From contig JAUNAC010000002.1 in NCBI GenBank assembly GCA_030527825.1, positions 124,001 through 188,000 on the forward strand: a stretch of 64,000 nucleotides of DNA. The letters run 5' to 3'. Below, piece by piece: positions 45,095 to 54,010 of this stretch; position 1 is the stretch's first letter, and each line of letters starts with the position of its first letter. This DNA is from Lautropia sp. (GTDB taxonomy: Bacteria > Pseudomonadota > Gammaproteobacteria > Burkholderiales > Burkholderiaceae_E). The translations under genes and the position numbers were made by a program. The notes below the pieces were generated by a model. The model made no database searches, was not told where the DNA came from, and worked only from the letters and a program-made list of their open reading frames with translations.

Positions 45095-46408
45095 ATGAAG
45101 TCATTCCCCGTTTCGCAGCACCGCCGGCTGCTGACCGTGATCTGGGCGCTGGCCCTGACGGGATGTGCCAGCAGCAGCGGCTACCTGATGGACGACCAGG
45201 CCGGGCATGTCGGTGGCCATCCCGGTACGGTGCTGGCCATGGGGTTGTCCGGCCAGAAGCCGATCCGGATGGCGACCAGTCAGCCTGCCGCTGCCGCTCC
45301 GGAAGCCGCTGCGGCGCCGGTGCGCCGTTTCGCTACGCTGGATGGTCGCAAACCGCTGGTTCTGGGCCATCGTGGTGCTGCAGGTTATCTGCCTGACCAC
45401 ACACTGGCCGGCTACCAGAGAGCCATTGATGCGGGGGCAGACTTCATTGAGCCGGATCTGGTGTCCACCCGGGACGGTGTGCTGGTGGTGCGCCATGAGC
45501 CGAACATCACGGAAACCACGAATGTCCGGCAACATCCGGAGTTTGCGGCCAGAAAGCGTCGGCAGGTGGTGGACGGCGTGACCGAGGAAGGCTGGTTCGT
45601 CAGTGACTTCTCCCTTGCCGAACTCAGGACACTGCGCGCCGTGCAGCCGCTGGCCGAGCGCGATCAGAGCCATAACGGACAGTATCAGATTCCCACCTTC
45701 GACGAGGTGCTGGCGCTGGCCAGGGAGCAGAGTCGTCAGACAGGGCGGGTCATCGGTGTTTATCCTGAAATCAAGCACAGCACCTATCACCGGTCGATTG
45801 GCTTGCCCATTGAGGACAAATTGCTGGCGGCACTGGCTCGCTATGGCTATACCCGCAAGGATTCACCCGTCATCATCCAGTCATTCGAGGTTGGCAACCT
45901 GAAGGCATTGCGCCCGCGCACCCAGGTGCGTCTGGTGCAGCTGATTGACGGGGCGGATCAGAAGCCGGACGGATCTGTCGATCAGTCACTGCCTCTGGGG
46001 CAGCCTTATGATCTGACCAAAGCCGGCGACAAGCGTACCTATCAGGATTTGCTGACGCCAGACGGGCTGAAGCAGATTCGTACCTATGCAGACGGTATCG
46101 GCCCCTGGAAAGCCTATCTACTGCCCTCCCGACTGACGATCGGAACCGACGGAAAGCCGGTTGACCTCAACCGGGATGGTAAGCTAGATGAGCGGGATCG
46201 GGTAGCTCTTCCTCCCACCCAGGTTGTACAGGATGCTCATGCAGCTGGTCTGTTTGTGCACCCCTATACCTTTCGCAGTGAAGCCCGCCGGCTGTTGTCG
46301 GATTACCAGGGAGATCCCCGAGCGGAGTATCGTCGCTTCTACCGGATGGGTGTAGACGGACTGTTCAGTGATTTTCCGGACGTTGCCCGCCAGGTTCGTG
46401 ATGAGTGA
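45095..46408 (+). CDS. glpQ: Glycerophosphodiester phosphodiesterase lipoprotein (GlpQ-like)
   Basis: 437 residues from the ATG with AGGAG nine bases upstream. A lipobox (LALTGCASS) shows it is lipid-anchored. The GDPD barrel begins [20 protein letters not shown], with [17 protein letters not shown] carrying metal-binding and catalytic residues, and HPYTFRSE near the end. It cleaves glycerophosphodiesters to glycerol-3-phosphate and alcohol. No glpT follows. Long insertion after the first third is normal for GlpQ. Confidence 0.94.
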   Translation: MKSFPVSQHRRLLTVIWALALTGCASSSGYLMDDQAGHVGGHPGTVLAMGLSGQKPIRMATSQPAAAAPEAAAAPVRRFATLDGRKPLVLGHRGAAGYLPDHTLAGYQRAIDAGADFIEPDLVSTRDGVLVVRHEPNITETTNVRQHPEFAARKRRQVVDGVTEEGWFVSDFSLAELRTLRAVQPLAERDQSHNGQYQIPTFDEVLALAREQSRQTGRVIGVYPEIKHSTYHRSIGLPIEDKLLAALARYGYTRKDSPVIIQSFEVGNLKALRPRTQVRLVQLIDGADQKPDGSVDQSLPLGQPYDLTKAGDKRTYQDLLTPDGLKQIRTYADGIGPWKAYLLPSRLTIGTDGKPVDLNRDGKLDERDRVALPPTQVVQDAHAAGLFVHPYTFRSEARRLLSDYQGDPRAEYRRFYRMGVDGLFSDFPDVARQVRDE

Positions 46409-46486
46409 TATGTGACTGAAGCTGGTCTGTCCGTCAGCACGGCGTTGATAGCTTACAATTGAACGATAAGTTCTCTTACTGTCATA

Positions 46487-47728
46487 TCAGGATCCGGATG
46501 ATGGCCTGACACGCATCCGGAACTCGAATAGCCGGCATTCGATGGCGCCATTAAAGAGCGGTGTTTTCCGGGATTCGCGCAGACCAAGCTGACCAGGCAG
46601 CCCACGATCGCTGGACAGCAAAAAGACAGACCAGCCTCCGAAATGCTCCCGTAGCGTGGCGCCAATGGTGCGCCATTGTTCGACCGGAATGCTGACTCGC
46701 TCGTTGTAGGGTGGGTTGGCGACAAGGACGCCAGGCTGCGCGAGCTCTGGTCGGGCAGATGCGGCATCCTGAACTTTGAGATCTATCAGACCATCAGGCA
46801 GACCTAGAGATCTTAGATTGCTGCCCGTCAGTGCAATGGCACGTGGGTCAATATCACTGGCCATGATCTGACCCCGAGGGAACTGGGCAATGCCCTGACG
46901 GGCAGATTCCTGAAGTGAGCTGACTAGGTTGCTGAACAGGTGCGCGTCGTGCAGGCGTAATTGTTCTATCCCGAATTTTCTGTTCAGTCCGGGTGCCTGG
47001 TTGCACAGTATTTGTGCAGCTTCAATCACCAGTGTCCCTGAACCGCAGAAGGGATCCAGCAGGGGCTGCTCACGGGACCAGCCTGAGAGGGCCAGCAGTC
47101 CCGCGGCCAGATTTTCCTTCAAGGGCGCTGCCACCCGGTTGTCCGCACTGTGGCGCCAGCCGCGCTTAAAGAGGGGCTCTCCGGACAGATCCAGATAGAG
47201 CTGCAGCCGTTGCTCGGTCAGGAACGCGTTGATACGGACGTCAGGGTGATGGGTGTCGACGGAAGGGCGAGCGCCACTTTGTGCCCGGAAACGGTCGACA
47301 ATAGCGTCTTTGATACGCAGGGTTGCAAAGTTGAGGCTGCGCAAAGGTGAGCGCTGGGCGACGACATCGACGCGGATCGTCCGGGTCACGTGGAACCAGT
47401 TTTCCCACGCAACTGCATGGCAGCGCTGATAGAGGCTGTCCTCGCTACGGCAATGGGTGTCCAGCAGACGCAATAAAACCCGGCTGGGCAGCCGCGCTTC
47501 CAGGTTGATCCTGTAGGCAAGCCGCAAAGGGCCACAACAGGCAACGCCGCCCGGAACCATGTCAATGTTGGCTGCGCCCAAGACGTGTAGTTCGTCCGCC
47601 AGCACGGCTTCCAGACCGCGTGGACAGGGACAGAAATAATGAAAAATGCTTTTGTCAGCACTTTGGGGTGTGTGGCGGTCGCCCGGGGTCGGGCGATGCA
47701 GGGCAGCGGGGCGCAGGGCAGCGATCAT
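46487..47728 (-). CDS. THUMP-domain class I RNA methyltransferase (RlmL N-domain type)
   Basis: 413 residues from the ATG giving MIAALRPAALH, chosen since longer starts would overlap hemJ. FHYFCPCPRGLEAVLADEL opens the ferredoxin-like/THUMP part; the methyltransferase has LLDPFCGSGTLVIEAA and the catalytic VANPPYNERV. This is the stand-alone half of E. coli RlmL that makes m2G in 23S rRNA at 2445; single-domain forms are usual in betaproteobacteria. 29 bases after hemJ. Confidence 0.92.
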   Translation of the reverse strand: MIAALRPAALHRPTPGDRHTPQSADKSIFHYFCPCPRGLEAVLADELHVLGAANIDMVPGGVACCGPLRLAYRINLEARLPSRVLLRLLDTHCRSEDSLYQRCHAVAWENWFHVTRTIRVDVVAQRSPLRSLNFATLRIKDAIVDRFRAQSGARPSVDTHHPDVRINAFLTEQRLQLYLDLSGEPLFKRGWRHSADNRVAAPLKENLAAGLLALSGWSREQPLLDPFCGSGTLVIEAAQILCNQAPGLNRKFGIEQLRLHDAHLFSNLVSSLQESARQGIAQFPRGQIMASDIDPRAIALTGSNLRSLGLPDGLIDLKVQDAASARPELAQPGVLVANPPYNERVSIPVEQWRTIGATLREHFGGWSVFLLSSDRGLPGQLGLRESRKTPLFNGAIECRLFEFRMRVRPSSGS

Positions 47729-47757
47729 GTGGAAATGTGCCGGGTGGAATGCTGGTG

Positions 47758-48204
47758 TCAAAAGGGTTTGAGCACGACCATCATGATTATGATCAGTAAG
47801 AGGATGACGGGAACTTCGTTGAAAAAACGGAACCAGCGTTCGGAGTGTGGGTGCCGGTTGGAAACGAATTTTTTCAGCAGTCTGCCACAGCCATGGTGAT
47901 AGCCGAGCAGCAGGATGACGCACGTCAGCTTGACATGCATCCAGCCATTGCCGGGGCCGAGTCCGATGCCCGCGCCCAAGAACAGGACCAGTCCGGTGGC
48001 GATCGTGAATGTGGCCAGTGGAAACATAAATCGGTAGAGGCGTTGTGACATGCCCAGCAGTCGCCGATATTCCGCGCGGGACTGTTCGGGGTCAACCTGT
48101 GCCAGATTGACGTAGATACGGGGGAGGTAGAAAAGACCAGCAAACCAGCTGACGACCATGACAATATGCAATACTTTGGTCCAGAGATAAAGATGGGCGC
48201 TCAT
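47758..48204 (-). CDS. hemJ: Protoporphyrinogen oxidase HemJ (CopD/UPF0093 family)
   Basis: 148 residues, four membrane segments. LWTKVLHIVMVVSWFAGLFYLPR near the start includes the conserved His of HemJ; RFFNEVPVILLLIIIMMVVLKPF closes it with the characteristic NE.P motif. It oxidises protoporphyrinogen IX in haem synthesis. Likely the first gene of a two-gene unit with the methyltransferase. Confidence 0.93.
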   Translation of the reverse strand: MSAHLYLWTKVLHIVMVVSWFAGLFYLPRIYVNLAQVDPEQSRAEYRRLLGMSQRLYRFMFPLATFTIATGLVLFLGAGIGLGPGNGWMHVKLTCVILLLGYHHGCGRLLKKFVSNRHPHSERWFRFFNEVPVILLLIIIMMVVLKPF

Positions 48205-48600
48205 GGTTAGCTGCGGGTCTCGTTATGGTCTGACACGATGTCTTGCTGGGAGAGCTGACCTTTCAGGCCAACAGATCTCCACACATGCAGCTTGCTGGTC
48301 GGGGCGCTGGTTTTCGCACCTTGCCTGTATTTAACGTGGTCTGCAAAGCCGGGAGAGGTGCAGATGATGGCTGAGACGGTATCTGCGGCGTGCAAAAAGC
48401 AGGTGCTATGGTTGCAGTCGATTGCGCGTACCGGTTGTCGCAGAGCACGGTTGCTGGTGGCGGTGTCGGTCCGTACGGCGTGGTGTCGGGTGGCTTGGAT
48501 GGTTTGGCCTGAGGGGGGCAGGAGGCAGGCCATATCAGATGCATTCATGACAGGACAGAGACAGGGCGAATTGGACCATTCGGGCAGCACGGGATGGGTA
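48205..48600. other. Intergenic gap between hemJ and holA
   Basis: 396 bases, GC-rich, without a supported gene. A frame on each strand stays open but neither has family-like sequence or codon use like the neighbours. It probably holds the hemJ promoter; no clear -10/-35 pair or terminator is seen. Confidence 0.55.
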
Positions 48601-49674
48601 TCAGCCATCGGCAAGGGTGGCCGAGAGCGCAACGGGGCCGGGCAGCTGCCCACCGGCCAGGGCAACCAGCAGGGTCCCTGCATGGAACCAGGGATCTATA
48701 GCGGGACCATGGGCTGGGACGGCACCCTTGGTCATTCTATCGAGGCAGGCAACCTGCTGCAGGAAGCTCTGAAGCGCAGGGACATCCAGTCGTGCCAGCG
48801 CCCGGCGGGTGATGGTTTCGCGCTTGCTGAAGATGCCGGCTGTGCGCATGGCCTGGGCAAGAGAGATTCTGTCCTGTTGCATCAGCTGACGGACTTTCAG
48901 CAGCTTGCGCAGTGCATCGGCCAGCGCCCAGCACAGCAGCGGCATGGCAGCATTCTCTGCTGCCAGCGCATGCACTATGCGCAGGGTGCGCCCGGGATCG
49001 CCGGCGAGTGCTGCATCGACTAGGCCAAACAGTTCGAAACGGGCATTGTCGAATACGATGTCATCGACCGCGTCGGGTCCCAGTTCGCCTTCTGGCAACA
49101 GCAGGCCAAGACGCTGGATGGCCTGATGGGCAGCCAGCAGGTTGCCTTCTGTGCGTTCGGCGATCAGAGACAGCACGGCTGGCGTGGCATGCTGTTTCTG
49201 GGCTGCCAGGCGCTCGGCTATCCATTTGTTCAGTGATCCCGGGTCTATATGAGGGGTTTCTACCCACAGCATCAGTTTGCTGAGGGCGCTGAACCAGGCT
49301 GCGCTGGTGGTGCTGCGTTCCAGGCGCGAGCTGGAGAGCATCAGGCGGGTATCGCTGTCCAGTCCATGCGTGAGATCACTCAGCGCGTCGCCCAGTTCTC
49401 GCGTTGGACGGGTGCTCAGCCGCAGGTCAATCAATCGCCGGCTGGCAAACAGTGAGGTTGACTGGACGGCTTCCACCAGTAAGCTGCGGTCGAAGCGGTT
49501 GTCGATATCGACAACCGTGCGTTCCTCAAAACCGTGTTTCCGGGCATTTGCCCGAACCAGGTCTGCAGCCTCAATGACGAGCAGCGGTTCATCGCCGCTG
49601 ATCCACGTCAGGGCGGGTAGCCCCTGGCCAAGTGCCAGGCGTAGCTGAGCCGGGGTGCTGATGCGTTGCCCCAT
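48601..49674 (-). CDS. holA: DNA polymerase III subunit delta
   Basis: 357 residues. LPALTWISGDEPLLVIEAADLVR near the N-terminus is the degenerate P-loop region of delta; ADLVRANARKHGF, SLFASRRLIDLRL, KLMLWVETP...LNKWIAERLAAQ and ALVDAALAGDPGRTLRIVHAL fit the family. It opens the sliding clamp as part of the clamp loader. It follows lptE by 13 bases, the standard leuS-lptE-holA operon order. Confidence 0.95.
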   Translation of the reverse strand: MGQRISTPAQLRLALGQGLPALTWISGDEPLLVIEAADLVRANARKHGFEERTVVDIDNRFDRSLLVEAVQSTSLFASRRLIDLRLSTRPTRELGDALSDLTHGLDSDTRLMLSSSRLERSTTSAAWFSALSKLMLWVETPHIDPGSLNKWIAERLAAQKQHATPAVLSLIAERTEGNLLAAHQAIQRLGLLLPEGELGPDAVDDIVFDNARFELFGLVDAALAGDPGRTLRIVHALAAENAAMPLLCWALADALRKLLKVRQLMQQDRISLAQAMRTAGIFSKRETITRRALARLDVPALQSFLQQVACLDRMTKGAVPAHGPAIDPWFHAGTLLVALAGGQLPGPVALSATLADG

Positions 49675-49687
49675 GGGTATCCTGGCC

Positions 49688-50233
49688 TCAGTTCACGGTC
49701 TGGATGGCGGACAGGCGCCAGATGAGCTGGTGGGCCATGTCGTTGCTCATGTCCTTGAACAGGATGGCTTCTTCGTCGGCGCGAGCAGTGAGCTGATTGT
49801 CGGCGTTGGAGATTTCGCGCCGCAGCGTGATTTCGCTTTCAGGAATGAGATCGTCCCCCTTGGCATCCACGACGTAGAAGCGCAGATGCAGCCGAAGCTC
49901 ATATTCCCGGGCCCGGCCTTCGGATGAATAGGCGACAACTTCACGTTCCGGCAGTTCCTGTACGACCATTAGCCGGATATCGGCCTTTTTGGGGTTGTTC
50001 ACCAGAACAGTGCCCTCGCTGTGCGAAATCTCGCGACGCAGCGCCAGGCCGATGCTGCCGTTGGGAGCCAGGTTGGTATACAGCGAATGAAAGGGCAGTT
50101 GGGTGGATCGACGCAGATGAAAGCCGCAGCCGGTCAGACCCATGCCGACACTGGTCGCCAGCAGGCCATGGCTGATGCTGCGCAGCCACTGACGCCGGGA
50201 GCCAGGGCCGGATGGGAAAGGGTAGGGTCTCAT
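49688..50233 (-). CDS. lptE: LPS assembly lipoprotein LptE
   Basis: 181 residues with a twin-arginine-like start (SRRQWLRS) and a lipobox (MGLTGCGFHLR). The mature part contains CGFHLRRSTQLPFHSLYTNL, usual in LptE. It plugs the LptD barrel in the outer membrane and brings lipopolysaccharide to it. Between leuS (18 bases upstream) and holA. Confidence 0.94.
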   Translation of the reverse strand: MRPYPFPSGPGSRRQWLRSISHGLLATSVGMGLTGCGFHLRRSTQLPFHSLYTNLAPNGSIGLALRREISHSEGTVLVNNPKKADIRLMVVQELPEREVVAYSSEGRAREYELRLHLRFYVVDAKGDDLIPESEITLRREISNADNQLTARADEEAILFKDMSNDMAHQLIWRLSAIQTVN

Positions 50234-50251
50234 CGTGTCTTCTCCATGGCA

Positions 50252-52915
50252 CTAGAGTACAACGTTGACCAGCCGGCCGGGCACGACAATGATGCGTTTG
50301 GGGCTCTTCCCGTCGGCCATGCGCTGTACTTCCGGGGCGTTGGCCGCCGCTTTTTCGATGGCTGCCCGTTCTGCATCGGCTGGCACGCGGATTTCACCGC
50401 GCAGCTTGCCGTTGATCTGCAGCATGAGGGTCAGCTCGCTCTTGACCAGTGCGGTCTCGTCAACGACGGGCAGCGGGGCGTCGATGATTTCCCGCCCGTC
50501 CAGCTGCCGGGCCATGGCCAGGCTCTGCCACAGGGCATGCCCGATATGAGGGACGATGGGGTAGAGGCAGCGTATCAGAATGGACATGCCTTCGCGCAGG
50601 GCCGCCGCGTCTGCAGCGGTGTCGGGAGCCTGTTTCTGGCAGGCCGTTTCCAGTGCGTTGAGCATTTTCATGGCGCCAGAGACGACCGTGTTGTACTGCT
50701 GACGTTCATAGTCATACTGAATCTGGCGCAGAACCGTGTGCATTTCGAAGCGCAGTTCGCGCCATGCATCGGACAGTGAGGCCGTGTCGATGGTATCGGC
50801 TGCGCTGCACAGCGTGTCCTGGTGGGCATGGGCAAAGGTCCAGAACCGGCGCAGGAAGCGGCTGGCGCCCTCCACGCCACTGTCAGACCATTCAAGTGTC
50901 TGCTCTGGCGGGCTGGCAAACATGACGAACAGGCGCACCGTATCGGCGCCGAAGCGCTCGATCAGCGAGGTGGGATTCACACCATTGTTTTTGCTCTTGG
51001 ACATCGTGCCGATGCCGGCATAGTCGATTTCCGAGCCGTCGCTCTTGAGACGGGCACCGGTGATGCGTCCCTGGGCATCGGTGATGTTGTCGACATCGCT
51101 GGGCCAAAAATATTCGATGCCGCCCTTGGCGGTGCGACGCTGGTAAATATGGTTCAGCACCATGCCCTGGGTGAGCAGGCGCTTGAAGGGCTCGCTGAAT
51201 GTCACCAATCCCATGTCACGCATGACCTTGGTCCAGAAGCGGGCGTACAGCAGATGAAGTACTGCGTGTTCGATGCCGCCAATGTACTGATCCATCGGCA
51301 TCCAGTAGTCATTGCGTGCGTCGACCATGGCGTCCTGGCAACCTGGCGAGCAATAGCGCATGTAATACCAGGATGAGTCGATGAAGGTGTCCATGGTGTC
51401 GGTTTCCCGACGGGCCGGCTGGCCACAGGTCGGGCATGGCACGTTCAGGAACGCTTCAGACTTGTTGAGCGGGTTGCCGCTGCCGTCGGGCACCAGATCC
51501 TCCGGCAGCATGACGGGCAGGTCGCTATCGGGTACGGGTACCTCGCCGCAACGTTCGCAGTGGATGATCGGAATGGGAGTGCCCCAGTAGCGCTGACGGG
51601 AAATGCCCCAGTCGCGCAGCCGGTACTGTACGTGCTTGTTGCCCAGCTGGCGGGCTGCCAGCGCATCGGCCACCGCATCAACAGCCGCCTGGTAGTTCTT
51701 TCCATCGAGCAAGGCGCCTGAATGGATGCATACCCCCTGCTGCTTGTCGGCATACCATGCCTGCCAGTGATGGGTGTCATAGGTCTGGCCGGCAACGGTG
51801 ATGACCGGCCGGATGGGGAGTCCGTACTTGTGGGCGAAGGCGAAATCACGTTCGTCATGTGCCGGTACCCCCATGACGGCGCCGTCGCCATAGCTCATCA
51901 GAACGTAGTTGCCTACCCAGACTGGAACATCCTGCCCGGTGAGGGGATGACGCACGGTCAGTCCGGTATTCATGCCCAGTTTTTCCATGGTGGCCATATC
52001 GGCTTCCATGGCGGATCCGGCTCGGGCGCTGTCCATGAAAGTGGTCAGCTCCGGGTTTTGGGCTGCCGCTGCCAGGGCAACGGGATGTTCCGGCGCTACG
52101 GCAACGAAGGTAACGCCCATGATGGTGTCGGCCCGGGTGGTGAAGACGTACAGCCGTCCTTCGTCAATCAGCCTGCCGTTGCTGTCACGGATGTCATGGG
52201 TAAAGGCAAAGCGCACCCCCTCGGAGCGGCCAATCCAGTTGGCCTGCATTGTTCGCACCCGTTCGGGCCAGCCTGGCAGATGCGCCGTCACCTCATTCAG
52301 GAGCTCGTTTGCGTAATCGGTGATGCGCAGGTAATACATGGGAATGTCGCGTTTTTCCACCGGCGCCCCCGAGCGCCAGCCCCGGCCGTCGACGACCTGT
52401 TCGTTGGCCAGCACGGTCATGTCGACCGGATCCCAGTTGACGGTGCCGTGCCGACGATAGGCAATGCCTTTTTCCCGCATGCGCAGAAACAGCCACTGGT
52501 TCCACTTGTAGTAGTCAGGGCTGCAGGTTGCGACCTCACGTGACCAGTCGATGGCCAGTCCGAGCGGCTGCATCTGCTTTTTCATGTAAGCGATGTTGTC
52601 CCATGTCCATTTGGCTGGCGCTACACCATTCTTGATGGCGGCGTTTTCTGCCGGCAGGCCAAAGGCGTCCCAGCCCATGGGCATCAGCACGTTGTAGCCG
52701 CTCATGCGCAGGTAGCGGTACATCACGTCGTTGATGGTGTAGTTGCGCACGTGCCCCATATGCAGGATGCCGGAGGGATAGGGCAGCATGGAACAGGCGT
52801 AATACTTGCCTTTGGGAAACCGCGGGTCGTGCTCGATGGCACGGTAGGCGTTGGTTTGCTGCCAGTGCTGGCTGGCCGCGGATTCGATGCCGTGGGGGTC
52901 GTAACGCTCGTCCAT
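50252..52915 (-). CDS. leuS: Leucine--tRNA ligase
   Basis: 887 residues from the ATG giving [20 protein letters not shown]; an ATG 150 bases further upstream gives non-family residues. HIGH is [19 protein letters not shown] is [12 protein letters not shown], and the CP1 editing domain has TFMDSAR and [18 protein letters not shown] zinc motif CPTC...GC lies in the middle. It charges tRNA-Leu and heads the leuS-lptE-holA operon. Confidence 0.98.
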   Translation of the reverse strand: MDERYDPHGIESAASQHWQQTNAYRAIEHDPRFPKGKYYACSMLPYPSGILHMGHVRNYTINDVMYRYLRMSGYNVLMPMGWDAFGLPAENAAIKNGVAPAKWTWDNIAYMKKQMQPLGLAIDWSREVATCSPDYYKWNQWLFLRMREKGIAYRRHGTVNWDPVDMTVLANEQVVDGRGWRSGAPVEKRDIPMYYLRITDYANELLNEVTAHLPGWPERVRTMQANWIGRSEGVRFAFTHDIRDSNGRLIDEGRLYVFTTRADTIMGVTFVAVAPEHPVALAAAAQNPELTTFMDSARAGSAMEADMATMEKLGMNTGLTVRHPLTGQDVPVWVGNYVLMSYGDGAVMGVPAHDERDFAFAHKYGLPIRPVITVAGQTYDTHHWQAWYADKQQGVCIHSGALLDGKNYQAAVDAVADALAARQLGNKHVQYRLRDWGISRQRYWGTPIPIIHCERCGEVPVPDSDLPVMLPEDLVPDGSGNPLNKSEAFLNVPCPTCGQPARRETDTMDTFIDSSWYYMRYCSPGCQDAMVDARNDYWMPMDQYIGGIEHAVLHLLYARFWTKVMRDMGLVTFSEPFKRLLTQGMVLNHIYQRRTAKGGIEYFWPSDVDNITDAQGRITGARLKSDGSEIDYAGIGTMSKSKNNGVNPTSLIERFGADTVRLFVMFASPPEQTLEWSDSGVEGASRFLRRFWTFAHAHQDTLCSAADTIDTASLSDAWRELRFEMHTVLRQIQYDYERQQYNTVVSGAMKMLNALETACQKQAPDTAADAAALREGMSILIRCLYPIVPHIGHALWQSLAMARQLDGREIIDAPLPVVDETALVKSELTLMLQINGKLRGEIRVPADAERAAIEKAAANAPEVQRMADGKSPKRIIVVPGRLVNVVL

Positions 52916-53047
52916 GGGAATGTGGCGGGGAGGAAGGAATGGGAGGGGCAAGTGACCGTCAATTCTAGCGTGTCCTGACCTCGTGCCGGATGGATGGTTC
53001 ATTGATGTCAATACGCCACCCTGGACAGAATCTTTGGCTATTGGGCC

Positions 53048-53959
53048 ATGTTGCTTCAGTATCATCCGCGGATGCTGGAATTCTCAACTTTGGCCGCCTG
53101 GCTGCTGTCACGACTATCTATCGGGCTGGCGTGGTTCCGGGAGCCGCTGCATGCCGGGCTACAGGATCACCTCAACCTGTTTGATGTCTGGCACGGTGTG
53201 CTCATGGCGTTCGCGGGTGTCATTCTGGTACCGGTGGGGGTAATGGCCGCACGATATTGGAAGATAGTCCCTGGTCAGGACTGGCCCAGAGTACTGAATC
53301 ATCGGGGCTGGCAGTATGTTCACCTCCTGTCCGGCGGTGTTGCGTGTCTGTGCCTCGTGCTGGGCGTCATGCTTGCGTTTCTGGGCATGTCCCTTTCCCA
53401 CCATTTGATGCATTTTCACGGATGGTCGGGCTGGGGGGTCATGGCGCTGCTGCTGCTGATGGTGCTGAACATCCTGCTGCGGGGGAGCGTTGGCGGGCCG
53501 GGGCGTCATCAGGCCCGGACATTGGTGCATCTGCATGACATTCCCGGGGATCATTACGACATGACCCGCCGGCGCCGGTTTTTCGAACGTGTCCACCGCT
53601 GGCTGGGCTACGGATGGCTGGTGGCCTTGATGGCGACGGTGGTTGGCGGCTACTGGTATGTGAATGTGCCGCGGGGGCTGATGGCCGTGACGGTGATCTG
53701 GTGGGCGGGTCTGGTGCTGCTGGCGGTGCGCTGGGAGCGGCAGGGCAGAGCGGTTGATGGCTATCAGGCCCGCTGGGGGCCGAGCATGGCGCATCCGGGC
53801 AACCGCATTCCCTTGCTGGGCGGAGGGCTGCGCCGCTACAGCGAAGACGAGTACCGCCAGCTTGTCTGGGGCGGTCAGGCCATGCGCCGCCGGCTGCGCC
53901 GCACTGCCCGCCGGCGGCGTGCCCGGCGGCTGGCGGGCAGGGGGCGGATGACCGGTTGA
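53048..53959 (+). CDS. Cytochrome b561 of the DOMON-associated type
   Basis: 303 residues with six hydrophobic segments. The helices carry [23 protein letters not shown] (His49), QYVHLLSGG (His92), HFHGWSGWG (His124) and RVHRWLGYG (His183), the four-histidine di-haem pattern of eukaryote-like b561 cores. It should pass electrons across the inner membrane. The basic C-terminus ([14 protein letters not shown]) is cytoplasmic. No DOMON domain is fused. An ATG 24 bases further in is an alternative start. Confidence 0.8.
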   Translation: MLLQYHPRMLEFSTLAAWLLSRLSIGLAWFREPLHAGLQDHLNLFDVWHGVLMAFAGVILVPVGVMAARYWKIVPGQDWPRVLNHRGWQYVHLLSGGVACLCLVLGVMLAFLGMSLSHHLMHFHGWSGWGVMALLLLMVLNILLRGSVGGPGRHQARTLVHLHDIPGDHYDMTRRRRFFERVHRWLGYGWLVALMATVVGGYWYVNVPRGLMAVTVIWWAGLVLLAVRWERQGRAVDGYQARWGPSMAHPGNRIPLLGGGLRRYSEDEYRQLVWGGQAMRRRLRRTARRRRARRLAGRGRMTG

Positions 53960-54010
53960 GAGGATTCCATCAGGCGGCCAGCAGGCTGATCTGACCGGTA
54001 GAATGTGGCA

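Noticed and set aside
48207-48683. 158-codon frame between hemJ and holA
   Set aside because: It overlaps the end of holA on the same strand, has no family-like sequence and no ribosome-binding site.
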